NCBI GenBank assembly: GCA_019912885.1
Contig: JAIOHV010000218.1
Location: 1-42,272 of the forward strand
Length of the DNA: 42,272 nt
Source of the DNA: a bacterium
Lineage (GTDB): Bacteria > Lernaellota > Lernaellaia > JACKCT01
Reading direction: 5' to 3'
Each line of letters opens with the position of its first letter. Positions within the stretch are counted from its first letter, which is position 1. The translations under genes and the position numbers were made by a program. The notes below the pieces were generated by a model, which ran no database searches, had not been told where the DNA came from, and was given only the letters and a program-made list of their open reading frames with translations. Of the stretch, positions 1 to 11,023 are shown one piece after another.

Positions 1-74
1 GCGCCGGCGGCCTTCGCGCGCAATTCGTTAACGCTCTGACAAGAACATCCGATAAGTACAAGGAATGCGAGCAT
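1..74 (-). CDS. N-terminus of a predicted lipoprotein (partial, runs off left edge)
   Basis: Reading the minus strand from an ATG at 74 gives 24 codons beginning MLAFLVLIGCSCQSVNE and open to the window edge. The start has a short hydrophobic stretch followed by L-I-G-C, which fits a lipobox, so the mature protein would begin at a lipidated Cys10. An AAGG ribosome-binding site sits 7 bases upstream of the ATG. The gene is divergent from the GGDEF gene with only about 50 bp between the starts, so the two may share a control region. The function cannot be read from so few residues. Because the reading frame also stays open upstream of the ATG, the call rests on the lipobox and the ribosome-binding site only. 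Confidence 0.5.
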   Translation of the reverse strand, partial: MLAFLVLIGCSCQSVNELRAKAAG

Positions 75-123
75 TTCCGTGCCTTCGTCAGGTGCGGGAA
101 CGTAAGGGGGGAGGCACGCATTG

Positions 124-1911
124 ATGGCGAAACCTCGCGGAAAAACGGCGGTCAATCCCACGGCCAAGTCGGCGGCCCGCTGCAAGGCGTCCGTCGAAAC
201 CCTCGAAAGGGAAAAACGGCGCCTCGAACGCGAGGCGGCTCGCCTTGAGACCGAGCTTTTCGAAACGCGGGAGATCATCGCGGGCGTCAAGGCCCTGGAT
301 CGCGTTTCCGAACTGACCGAAAAGGTCAAGATTTTCAATACGATCGTCCGCGAGCGTACCGGCTCGCCGATCTCCATTTTTTATCTATACTGGCCGGATC
401 GCGACGCCTTCGAGCTGGTCGAATGCACCGGAAACTGCGTCGGCGCCGACGCCGACCGCAAGGTGCGGCTGACCGATTGCCAGGGGCGTTGCGCGAACAG
501 CCGGGTGGGGCACACATTCGCGCGCACCGACGGGCTTTTCTGGGAACTTGTCTGCCAGGGCGAGATTTTTCCCGTCCACGCGCCCGGCGGACGGCATCGC
601 TTCGAAGACGTTTTCACGAACGCGGGCCTGCTCGGGTGGGATATCACGTCGATCGTGCCGCTGACCTTCGGCGGAACCCCGATCGGCTTCGCCGCGTTTC
701 GACCCGATCTGTCGTCCGTTCACGAGAACGAAGCGTACGTGCGCCGGTTCGCGACGCAGGCGGCGTCGTCCATCAAGACCGCCATGCTCTATTCCGCGAA
801 CCAGGACGATAAGGCCGCTTTGAACCGCACGCTGAAGAACCTGAAGATGCTCTACAACATCGGCCAGATGATGGCGCATATCACGGAGCTGAAGGAGCTG
901 TTGCGCTTCATTCTCGACGAGGCCTGCAAGACGACCGACGCGGAAAAAGGCTCGCTGATGTTGCTTGACGAGGAACACCAGCGCCTGGTCGTGCGCGTCG
1001 TACGGGGCCTTCCCGACAAGGACGCCGAGGATCGCATCAACAACGGCGAGACGGAGTGCACGAGCCTTTCGATCGGCGAGGGCGTCGCCGGGACGGCGTT
1101 CATGGAATGCAAGCCGATGATCGTCAACGACGTTCAAAACGACCCCAAGTTCAAGACCCAGAGCAAACACGTGAAGTCGATCCTGTGCGTTCCGCTGATC
1201 GCGAACGACGAAGCGATCGGCGTTATCAACATCACGAACAAAAACGACGGCGCGGGATTTTCCGGCGAGGACGCGCAACTCATCAGCGCGCTCGCGAACC
1301 AGGCCGCGATCTCCATCCATCGTTCGCGGCTTTACAACCTCGCGATCATGGACGAGCTGACGGGGCTTTATGTGCGCCGGTATTTCGCGCACCGCCTGCA
1401 AGAGGAGATCAAGCGAGCCGACCGTTTCGGCACGAAGTTCTCCGTCATCATGTTCGATATCGATCACTTCAAAAGCGTCAACGACACTTTCGGCCATCAC
1501 GCCGGCGATCAGGCGCTGGTGACCGTCGCGAACACGCTGAAGGCGGCGGCGCGCACCACCGATTTGCCGGCGCGATTCGGCGGCGAGGAATTCGTAATCC
1601 TTTTGCCGGAGACCAACGGCAAGGGCGCGACGATGGTGGCCGAGCGGATCCGGAAGACGGTCGAGCAGACGCACGTCTCCGACATCGGCCGATCGCTGAC
1701 GATTTCCGCGGGCGTTTCGGTCTATCCGGACCACGGCAGCGAGATGCTGGGGCTCGTCAAATCCGCGGACATGGCGTTGTACGAGGCCAAACACGGCGGG
1801 CGCAACCGCGTCGTACTGTGGGAGCTTCTTGGAGCGCCGGCGGACGAGGAAGAGCACGAATCCGCGGCGGTTGCGTCGCTGACGCCGCGCAAGCGCCTGG
1901 CTGCGATTTAG
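124..1911 (+). CDS. GAF-domain diguanylate cyclase (GGDEF)
   Basis: Predicted cytoplasmic sensor that makes cyclic di-GMP from two GTP. Residues about 20-50 form a charged coiled coil. A degenerate GAF-like region (about 55-220) contains two CX3C pairs (C101/C105 and C119/C123). A clear second GAF domain covers about 245-405, and a GGDEF domain about 410-575. The active-site motif GGEEF is at 486-490. An RTTD inhibitory site lies exactly five residues before it, so product feedback inhibition should be intact. No membrane segment or signal peptide is visible. A GGGGGGAGG ribosome-binding site (about 106-113) precedes a TTG at 121 and an ATG at 124; I chose the ATG, and the alternative adds one residue. 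The gene stands alone between a divergent lipoprotein gene and a convergent peptidase gene. The input signal is unknown; the Cys pairs hint at metal or redox sensing. Confidence 0.9.
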   Translation: MAKPRGKTAVNPTAKSAARCKASVETLEREKRRLEREAARLETELFETREIIAGVKALDRVSELTEKVKIFNTIVRERTGSPISIFYLYWPDRDAFELVECTGNCVGADADRKVRLTDCQGRCANSRVGHTFARTDGLFWELVCQGEIFPVHAPGGRHRFEDVFTNAGLLGWDITSIVPLTFGGTPIGFAAFRPDLSSVHENEAYVRRFATQAASSIKTAMLYSANQDDKAALNRTLKNLKMLYNIGQMMAHITELKELLRFILDEACKTTDAEKGSLMLLDEEHQRLVVRVVRGLPDKDAEDRINNGETECTSLSIGEGVAGTAFMECKPMIVNDVQNDPKFKTQSKHVKSILCVPLIANDEAIGVINITNKNDGAGFSGEDAQLISALANQAAISIHRSRLYNLAIMDELTGLYVRRYFAHRLQEEIKRADRFGTKFSVIMFDIDHFKSVNDTFGHHAGDQALVTVANTLKAAARTTDLPARFGGEEFVILLPETNGKGATMVAERIRKTVEQTHVSDIGRSLTISAGVSVYPDHGSEMLGLVKSADMALYEAKHGGRNRVVLWELLGAPADEEEHESAAVASLTPRKRLAAI

Positions 1912-1924
1912 CAGGCGGCCGATA

Positions 1925-1939
1925 CGGGTCCGCGACCCG
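1925..1939. terminator. possible bidirectional hairpin between convergent genes
   Basis: CGGGTC, a CGC loop and GACCCG form a perfect 6-bp stem in the 54-bp gap between the convergent stop codons at 1911 and 1966. There is no T-tract on either strand, so intrinsic termination is only a suggestion from the position and the stem. Confidence 0.25.
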
Positions 1940-1965
1940 GGTTCGTCATCGCTATTCCCGATCGT

Positions 1966-3318
1966 TCAAGACGCCGGATCGCCGTTTTCGGGAGCCGGTT
2001 CGGGCTCGCCTGAGGGCGGCGGTTCGTTCGCATTCGTTTCGCTGCTGGTCGGTTCAGCTTCCGGCGCATCCGCGGTGACCGTCGAAGCCGCCGCTTCGGC
2101 GTTTACGACCGCGTCCGCCGGGCCGGCGACAATGGTCGGCGCCGCGTCTTCGGGCAACTTGCACTTTTCCGCGATGATCGTGTCGATGCGGGCGGGGTTC
2201 TCGTTCCAGAATTCCGGGTACCAGCGGCGGTAAGTGGTCCACAGGTTTCGCGTTTCGTCGCACTTTCCCGAACGCACAGTTGACCAGAAAACGCCCCAGG
2301 CGGCCCATTCGGAATAGATCGTGTCACCGAAATCGCCGCGACGTAACGTATCGTAATGGGTGGCGGATTCGTCGTAGCGCTTCAATTTGCGCAACGCCTT
2401 GGCCAAATAATATTTGTAGGATTGGGCGAAGGGCGATGCGGGCGTTTGCGTAAGACCGGCGCTTGCCGCGTCGACCACCGCCTGCCAGTCCTTTCGTCGA
2501 TCCGCCTTGCGGACTTCCCAATACGGACCGGATTGGTCCACCGCGTTTTGCATGACGACGCGGATGCACGCGTCGGTCTTCTTTTTCGTTGCATTCAATT
2601 TTTCGCGCGTGGCCGAGGCCAGCGACGATTTCCAGTCCTTGCCCTTGTAGAGGCGTTTGATGAAGTCCGCGTGGACGTCCTCGCCGTAAACGGACTTGAT
2701 GCAACGAACGAAAAGTCGTTCGCGAAGATAACGACGCTCGTGGCGCACGCCCATGAGATAGTTGATATCGAGTTTTCTCAGATCGCCGTCCCGGCGGTTG
2801 ATGGTGAGATACGCGCGCTCCACGCCGTTGTTGCCGACATCGTAGGCCAGGCCTTCGGAGACGTATGATGGCCAATCAACGGCTTGGCGAAAGCTGATCC
2901 GGTGCTCGAAGGTGGCGTGCGTCAGTTCGTGCGCGAGTAGGTTTTGCAGCTCGATCATGCCGGTGAAGGCGGCTTGCGCGTCGACGCGGATCGATTCCAC
3001 GCCTTTGAGCGTATTCGCGTACCAGTGCCGGCTGAGACCCCAGTAACCGTCGTCGGGTGTGTCGACAATCTGGACGTAAGTCGTTTGAAAATATTTCCGT
3101 GCTCCCTCGTCCCCAACGTACGCCACCACGCGATCCATCGCCTTCGGAAACTCCTCCTCGATGCGGCGCGTCAATTCGGCGAGTTCTTCGGCGTTCAGCT
3201 TAAGCCCGCCGGGCGGCGGCTGGACGATGAGCTTGTATCCTTTCGCGTCCGCTGCGGCGGCGGGGAGCGGCAAGCAGAACGCCAGAACGATAAACGCCAC
3301 GATCGCGAAACGCATCAT
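1966..3318 (-). CDS. exported HEXXH metallopeptidase-like protein with C-terminal helical repeats
   Basis: About 450 residues. The N-terminus (MMRFAIVAFIVLAFCLP then PAAAADA) is a Sec signal peptide, so the protein should be periplasmic or outside the cell. A gluzincin-type HELTH motif is followed by a Glu in SEGLAYDV about 30 residues later, the usual third zinc ligand of the peptidase MA-like family. The region after about residue 260 looks like TPR-type helices, and the last 60 residues are a low-complexity Pro/Glu/Ala tail. The frame can be extended to a TTG at 3351, but that codon falls inside the predicted promoter. The ATG at 3318, with GGGGG just upstream, is preferred. The substrate is unknown; relatives are often annotated only as peptidase MA family or tetratricopeptide proteins. 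Confidence 0.75.
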   Translation of the reverse strand: MMRFAIVAFIVLAFCLPLPAAAADAKGYKLIVQPPPGGLKLNAEELAELTRRIEEEFPKAMDRVVAYVGDEGARKYFQTTYVQIVDTPDDGYWGLSRHWYANTLKGVESIRVDAQAAFTGMIELQNLLAHELTHATFEHRISFRQAVDWPSYVSEGLAYDVGNNGVERAYLTINRRDGDLRKLDINYLMGVRHERRYLRERLFVRCIKSVYGEDVHADFIKRLYKGKDWKSSLASATREKLNATKKKTDACIRVVMQNAVDQSGPYWEVRKADRRKDWQAVVDAASAGLTQTPASPFAQSYKYYLAKALRKLKRYDESATHYDTLRRGDFGDTIYSEWAAWGVFWSTVRSGKCDETRNLWTTYRRWYPEFWNENPARIDTIIAEKCKLPEDAAPTIVAGPADAVVNAEAAASTVTADAPEAEPTSSETNANEPPPSGEPEPAPENGDPAS

Positions 3319-3342
3319 GAACCCCCGCAGTGTTATGGGGGA

Positions 3343-3371
3343 ATTATCCAATATTTTTGCGCGGAGGTCAT
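3343..3371 (-). promoter_or_regulatory. sigma70-like promoter for the minus-strand peptidase gene
   Basis: On the minus strand, ATGACC (3371-3366, 4/6 match to the -35 consensus) and GATAAT (3348-3343, 5/6 match to the -10 consensus) are separated by exactly 17 bp. Transcription would begin near 3336, giving a leader of about 18-20 nt before the ATG at 3318. This agrees with the chosen start. Position and spacing support it; no experiment does. Confidence 0.5.
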
Positions 3372-3465
3372 CGGGGTATTCGGAGCAAACCGCGACTCCG
3401 ACTTGAGCGGCGCGCCGTCAGAGCCGAATCGGCAAATCGTCCAACCCGGCCTCCATTTCCATTCG

Positions 3466-3492
3466 GTCCATGATGTCCATCGTGTCCATTCG
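3466..3492. repeat. three tandem 9-bp units (GTCCATNNN)
   Basis: GTCCATGAT, GTCCATCGT and GTCCATTCG follow one another without gaps in the divergent intergenic region between the peptidase gene and lysS. Read on the minus strand the units encode a Met-Asp-rich string, but no supported gene uses that frame. The role is unknown. Confidence 0.6.
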
Positions 3493-3559
3493 CGTCGCCG
3501 GCCGCGGGCGCGCGATCGCGCCGGTGCGTTTCCCACAATTTTCGATCCTTCCCGCCGCC

Positions 3560-3588
3560 TTGACCCTTTCGCGGCATCCCCGTAAAAC
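3560..3588 (+). promoter_or_regulatory. sigma70-like promoter for the lysS-lol-bam-lpx operon
   Basis: TTGACC (3560-3565, 5/6 match to the -35 consensus) and TAAAAC (3583-3588, 4/6 match to the -10 consensus) are separated by 17 bp. The start of transcription would be near 3595, leaving a leader of roughly 65 nt before lysS. It is the best match I found on the plus strand in the 343-bp gene-free interval 3319-3661. Apart from this site, the opposing promoter, the 9-bp repeats and the leader hairpins, I see nothing else in that interval. Confidence 0.45.
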
Positions 3589-3591
3589 ATG

Positions 3592-3639
3592 CCGGACTTT
3601 TCCGGGGGCGGACGCGTCGCAGGCGCATTTTTGCCCCCG
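3592..3639 (+). promoter_or_regulatory. structured lysS leader with two overlapping hairpins
   Basis: A small hairpin, CCGGA-CTTT-TCCGG (3592-3605), and a larger one pairing CGGGGGC (3603-3609) with GCCCCCG (3633-3639) share bases 3603-3605, so both cannot form fully at once. The structure lies just 5' of the lysS start, which lacks a strong ribosome-binding site. A role in translational or transcriptional control is only inferred; there is no T-box signature. Confidence 0.3.
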
Positions 3640-3661
3640 CCCGACCTTGCGAGCCCCGCCC

Positions 3662-5149
<1,488 letters not shown>

Positions 5150-6410
5150 GTGCGCCTGCGGAGTTTTGAAAGCTTCGTCGGACTGCGTTTCCTGCGTCCG
5201 CGCCGCAAGCAGCTTTTCCTTTCCGTCACCACGATCATCGCCATCGTCGGCGTCATGATCGGCGTGGCGACGCTCATCATCGTCATCAGCACGTTTTCGG
5301 GCTTTCAGGACTACCTGCACAAAAAGACGCTCGAGGCGTATTCGCACATCGTCGTGCTGTCGTTCACGGGGATGATCGAGGAATACGGCGGGCTCGTCGA
5401 ACGGCTCGAAAAGGAGTACCCGGAGGTGCGGGCGGCGGCGCCTTTCGTGTATCAGGAAGTGATGATGAGCTTTCGCGACAGCGTCACCGGCGCGGTGTTG
5501 CGCGGGGTGGACGCCGATTCGTTCGGGCGCGTTTCGTCGATCGGCCGTCAAATGGAGATCGGCCGCATGGAGGATCTCGTTGAGCGCCACGCGGCGCCGG
5601 TGGCCGAAGGCGAGGAGCCGCGCACGTATCCGGCGATCATCCTTGGCTCGGAGCTGGCCGGGCAGCTCCACGTATTTCCCGGCGACGTCATCAACGTCAT
5701 CACGCCGCTTGGCGAGGAAACGCCGATGGGCAGCGTGCCCAAGGTGCGCAAGTTCGTCGTGACCGGGCTTTTCAACCTGGGCTTTCAGGAATACGACTCG
5801 AAATTCGCGTTCATCCCCAAGACCGAGGCGCAGGATTTTTTCGGCATCGGCGATCGCGTGACGGGCGTCGAGATCGCGCTTGCGGATATCTGGTCGGCGC
5901 GCGACGTGGCGCTGCGGATGAGCCAGGACTTCGGGTGGCCGTACAAGTTCCTCGACTGGACGCGGATGAACGAGAAGATTTTCTCGGCGCTCAAGCTTGA
6001 AAAGCTCGTCATTTCGATGATCCTGTGCATGATCGTGCTGGTCGCCTCGCTCAACATCTTCACCGTGCTTTACATGATGGTGCTCGACAAGAAACGCCCG
6101 ATCGCGATTTTGCGCAGCATGGGCGCCACCGCGCGCTCGATCCGGCGCATCTTCCTCGTGGAAGGCACCTTCATCGGCGCGGTGGGCTCGACGCTGGGGC
6201 TTCTCGTCGGCACGGCGGTTTGCCAGGCCCAGATCAAGCTGCGCATCGTGCGTCTCGACCCCGAGCTGTATTTCACGAACACGCTGCCGATGAAATTCGA
6301 ACTGGCCAACTACATCTGGATCGCGACCGCTGCGATGCTGATGGCGGTTCTGGCGACGTGGATCCCCGCGTCGATCGCCTCGCGCGTCGACCCGGTGAAG
6401 GTGCTGCGCT

Positions 6411-6418
<8 letters not shown>
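5150..6418 (+). CDS. lolC: lipoprotein-releasing ABC transporter permease (LolC/LolE/LolF type)
   Basis: Inner-membrane permease that, with LolD, extracts outer-membrane lipoproteins for transfer to the periplasmic carrier. The 422 residues show the MacB/Lol topology: a first membrane helix (about 20-45, after FVGLRFLRPRRKQLFLS), a large periplasmic domain (about 46-280), then three membrane helices (about 283-310, 330-355 and 380-405). It ends in the typical PASIASRVDPVKVLRYE tail. The start is a GTG directly after the lysS stop codon, and the gene overlaps lolD by 8 bp. Only one permease gene is present, so a LolF-like homodimer is possible; whether it is strictly LolC or LolE cannot be decided here. 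Confidence 0.92.
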
Positions 6419-7096
<678 letters not shown>

Positions 7097-7100
<4 letters not shown>

Positions 7101-9400
7101 GGATGCGTGCCGTCATCGCGCTTTGGGCGCTTGCGATTCTGTTCGCTGCGGCGGCGCCGGCGATGGCCGCGCCGGCGGTGACGCGCATTGACGTCGAGGG
7201 CACGCGGCGCATCGAGGTCGACGCGGTGCTCGTCAAGCTGCGAACGCAGGTCGGCGACGAATTCAACCCCGCCGTTATCGACGAGGACGTTCGCGCCATT
7301 TACAAGACCGGGTATTTCGACGACGTGCGCGTCGAGCAGGTCGAGTCCGAAGGCGGCGTCGCCCTGATTTTCGTCGTCGTCGAAAAGCCGTCGGTCAAGG
7401 AATTCGTCTTCGTCGGCAACAAGAAATTCGACGAGGAAAAGATCGGCGAAAATACGGAATTCAAGCCCAACACGATCCTCTCGGACGCGAAGATCAAGGA
7501 CAACATCTTCAAGATCCGCAAGATGTACGAGGACGAGGGCTTTTTCATGGTGGACATCGATTACCGCACGGAGGAGCTGCCGCAAAACCGCGTGCGCGTC
7601 ATCATCGAGATCACCGAATACAAGAAGGTCTACGTCAAGCGGATTAATTTCATCGGCAACCGCGCGTTTTCCGACGAAGAGCTGAAGAAAAAGCTGCTCA
7701 CCAAGGAAGGCGGCACGTGGTCGTTCCTGGGGAGTTCCGGCGTTTATCGGCCGGAGATGTTCATGAATGACGTGCAGATCCTGCGCGCGCACTATCTCGA
7801 CCACGGTTATATCGGCGTGAAGGTCGGGGATCCGCAGGTCTCGCTGTCGCCCGACCGGCGCTCGATGTTCCTCACCGTCCCGATCGAGGAGGGCGATCAG
7901 TACTACGTCGGCAAGGTGGATATCGAAGGGGACCTTCTGTTCAAGAAGGAAACGCTGATGGAGCTTGTGACGATGAAGACCGGCGAGGTCTTTTCGCGCT
8001 CCAAATTCGAGCAGAGCACGACCGCGCTTCGCTCGCGCTACACCGACATCGGCTACGCGTTCGCCGAGGTCACCGCCGACACGCCGACCAACGCCGAGAC
8101 GCGCGTCATCGACGTGATCTTCAAGGTGAACAAGGGCAAGCTCGCGTATTTCGAAAAGATCTCGATCGAGGGCAACCTCTCCACGCGCGACAAGGTCATC
8201 CGCCGCGAGCTGTTCATCACCGAAGGCGATCTCTATTCCGGTCCTGGCATCCGCAAGAGCAAGGAACGCCTGATGCGGCAGGGCTACTTCGACGAGGTGG
8301 CCATGTCGACCGAACGCGGCTCGCACCCGGAGGCCGTCAACCTCGTCATTCGCGTCAAGGAGCGGATGCAGGGCAACTTCGCGATCGGCGTCGGCTTCAG
8401 CTCGATCGAGGATTTCATCGGCACCGCGTCGATCAGCCACAACAACCTTTTCGGTTACGGCACGAAGATCCAGCTTAACGCCGAGGTCAGCCGCCTGCGC
8501 AAGAACTTCCAGTTCGACGTGCGCGAACAGCACCTGTTCGACACCGACTGGATCGGAACATTCGGCCTGACGCACTCCGAGCGCGATTTCTTCCAGTACG
8601 ACCGCGTCGATCGCGCGGCGCAGATGGCGCTCGGCCATCCCCTGTATTGGGATATCGAGTGGCTGGTCGGATACCGGTACGAGTCGATCGAAATCCGCAA
8701 CGTGCAAAACCAGGCGGCGAACTTCCTCATCACGCAGGAAGGCAAGACGCTTTCGACCAGCACGATCTATACGCTGCAGCGCAACACGGTGAACTCGCCG
8801 TTCGATCCCACCGACGGCTCGCGGGTGTCGGCGTCGGTGGAGTGGGCGAGCAGGAATTTCGGCGGCGACCTGGAGTTCATGAAATATTCGTTGCAGGGTC
8901 GCCGCTACGTGCCGATCGTCTGGGATATCTCGGTGATGCTGAACGGCGAGGGCGCCTACGGGTATCCGCTCGACGGCGGACGGCTGCCGATCACCGAGCG
9001 CTATTTCCTCGGCGGCCTGAACTCCGTGCGCGGTTTCCGGTTGTTGTCGCTCGGGCCGACGGAGGAATCCACGATCCCGACCGATCCGAACGACCCGGCG
9101 ACGACGCTCACCGACGTGGTTTCCAACATCGGCGGCGACAAGTATCTTCAGGGCAACGTCGAGCTGCTTATCCCCATCGTGAAGGAATTGAAGATCAAGG
9201 GTTTGATCTTCTACGACATCGGAAACGCCCTGCCGGAGGACGTATGGTTCTCGAACGACGGATTCCGTCAGGCGTGGGGTTTCGGATTGCGATGGATCAG
9301 CCCGATCGGACCGCTGCGTTTCGAGTGGGGCTATCCGCTCTACAAGCAGCAGGGCGAACGGCGGCAGGTGTTTGAATTCGGTATCGGAACCTTCTTCTGA
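7097..9400 (+). CDS. bamA: outer membrane protein assembly factor BamA
   Basis: Central subunit of the complex that inserts beta-barrel proteins into the outer membrane. The 767 residues start with a Sec signal peptide ending in AMAAPA. Five POTRA domains follow; recurring patterns such as YKTGYFDDVRVE, MYEDEGFFMVDID and MRQGYFDEVAMS mark them. A 16-strand barrel fills the C-terminal half, with the conserved VRGF motif in GGLNSVRGFRLL. The last residues, EFGIGTFF, end in Phe, as expected of a BAM-recognised beta-signal. Two close in-frame Met codons (7097 and 7103) make the exact start uncertain by two residues. It overlaps lolD by 4 bp and is followed 38 bp later by ompH. Confidence 0.97.
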
Positions 9401-9438
9401 TCGCGAAAACGTCGCGAGAAGCGTTTAAGGAGCAAGCG

Positions 9439-9963
9439 ATGCGAAAGACGATGATCGGATTGGCGATGGCCCTGGCGCTCGCCGCGACGCCGGCCCTGGC
9501 CGAGGGCGTGGCCTGGGTCGACCTGGACAAGGTCATGGAACTGACGGCCAAGGGCAAGGAGACGATGCAAAAGCTCGCGGCGATGAAAGACGACCTCGAG
9601 CTAAAGGTGCGCCAGAAGGAGATGGACCTCAAGAAGGCGTACGAAGAGCTGGCCACGCAAAAGGACGTGCTGGCCGAGGACGTCCGCAAGACGAAGGAAG
9701 AAGAATTCCAGAAGGGCATGATGGAGTATCAGAAGATGACGGTGGAGCTCCCGCAGAAGTTCGAGGAGTACCGCGTCAAGCTGCTGCGCTCGTTCATCGG
9801 CGATCTCGAGGCGGTGACGCAGGACGTCGCCAAGGCCGAGGGGAAGTCCGTCGTCATGCTCAAGGCGCGCGATTACGCGACGATGAGCTCGGTCGTCCTC
9901 TACGGCGATGCGTCCGCGGACCTTACCGACAAGATCGTCAAGAAGCTCAACTCGGGGTCCTGA
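9439..9963 (+). CDS. skp: periplasmic chaperone OmpH/Skp family
   Basis: Predicted periplasmic holdase that protects unfolded outer-membrane proteins on the way to BamA. The 174 residues comprise a clear signal peptide (MRKTMIGLAMALALA then ATPALAEG) and a long charged helical region at about 45-125 (KDDLELKVRQKEMDLKKAYE and following), matching the tentacle helices of Skp. The C-terminal KARDYATMSSVVLYGDASADLTDKIV resembles the OmpH family ending. An AAGGAG ribosome-binding site lies 6 bases before the ATG. The bamA-ompH-lpxD order is widespread in diderms. Confidence 0.92.
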   Translation: MRKTMIGLAMALALAATPALAEGVAWVDLDKVMELTAKGKETMQKLAAMKDDLELKVRQKEMDLKKAYEELATQKDVLAEDVRKTKEEEFQKGMMEYQKMTVELPQKFEEYRVKLLRSFIGDLEAVTQDVAKAEGKSVVMLKARDYATMSSVVLYGDASADLTDKIVKKLNSGS

Positions 9964-9982
9964 CCCGAAAACGCACGGAACC

Positions 9983-11023
9983 ATGATCCGATTGGGCGAC
10001 ATCGCCGAACACGTCGGCGGACGCGTCGCCGGTGATCCCGAAACGCCGATCGCCGACATCGCGCAGGTCGATGACGTGCGCCCTGGCGAAATCACGTTCG
10101 CGGTGAACGCCGGTTTTCTCGCGCGCGCTATCGAGCGAGGCGCGGCGGCCGTGCTCGTCCCCGCCGAATTCGAAGCGCCCCTGCCGCGCGTCGTGGTCGC
10201 CGAAGCGAGGCTCGCCGCGATCATGACCGCCATGCTGCTGCATCCCCCGCGCGAGCGCGCCGCGGGCCGTGTGCCCGATGCGCACGTCGATGCGGACGCG
10301 CTTGTCGATCCGTCCGCCACGATCATGCCCGGCGCGTACGTCGGCGCGGGCGCATCGATCGGCGCGGGTTCGGTGCTGATGCCCGGCGCGGTCGTGGAAG
10401 AAGACGCGCGTGTCGGCGCCGCGTGCGTGCTGCATCCGAATGTCACCGTGAAGGAACGATGCATGCTGGGCGATCGCGTCATCCTGCATGCGGGCGTCGT
10501 GATAGGCGCGGACGGCTTCGGCTATTTCGAGGAAGGCGGCCGTCGCGTGAAGATCCCGCAACTCGGCACGGTCATCGTCGAGGACGACGTGGAGATTGGC
10601 GCTCACTCGTGCGTCGATCGTGCAACGATCGGGCGCACGGTGATTGGCGCGGGGACGAAGATCGACAACCTCGTACAGGTCGGCCACAACTGCTTGATCG
10701 GGAAAAACTGCATCCTCGTGTCGCAGGTCGGGCTCGCCGGTTCCGTGCGCATCGGCGACGGCGCGATCCTCGCGGCGCGCGCCGGCGTCGCGGACAACGT
10801 CGCGGTCGGCGCGCACGCGGTGGTCGGAGGCATGAGCGGCGTGGCGCGTGACGTTCCGGAGGGCGCCCAGGTCGCGGGGGCGCCCGCGTATTCCGGCGTG
10901 GATTGGCGGCGCAACGTCGCCATCATGCCGGATCTGCACCGCACGGTGCGCCTGGTGCAACGCCTGTCGGAGCGCGTCGAGGAACTCGAAGCGAAAATCG
11001 CGTCGAAGGAGGACAAATCTTGA
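9983..11023 (+). CDS. lpxD: UDP-3-O-acylglucosamine N-acyltransferase
   Basis: Third step of lipid A synthesis: transfers a 3-hydroxyacyl chain from acyl carrier protein to the 2-amino group of UDP-3-O-acyl-glucosamine. The 346 residues show an N-terminal uridine-binding domain (MIRLGDIAEHVGGRVAGDPE, with the ITFAVN region), then left-handed beta-helix hexapeptide repeats from about 105 to 300 with HAGVVIGADGFGYF, QVGHNCLIGKN and VSQVGLAGS. A C-terminal helix (VRLVQRLSERVEELEAKI) completes the fold. The frame extends upstream into skp, but homology begins at the ATG at 9983. The stop overlaps the lpxA TTG start by 4 bp. fabZ, which often separates lpxD from lpxA, is absent. Confidence 0.96.
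   Translation: MIRLGDIAEHVGGRVAGDPETPIADIAQVDDVRPGEITFAVNAGFLARAIERGAAAVLVPAEFEAPLPRVVVAEARLAAIMTAMLLHPPRERAAGRVPDAHVDADALVDPSATIMPGAYVGAGASIGAGSVLMPGAVVEEDARVGAACVLHPNVTVKERCMLGDRVILHAGVVIGADGFGYFEEGGRRVKIPQLGTVIVEDDVEIGAHSCVDRATIGRTVIGAGTKIDNLVQVGHNCLIGKNCILVSQVGLAGSVRIGDGAILAARAGVADNVAVGAHAVVGGMSGVARDVPEGAQVAGAPAYSGVDWRRNVAIMPDLHRTVRLVQRLSERVEELEAKIASKEDKS

Noticed and set aside
3470-3661. N-terminal extension of lysS by 64 codons
   Set aside because: The extension has no homology to LysS and would place the start upstream of the predicted promoter.
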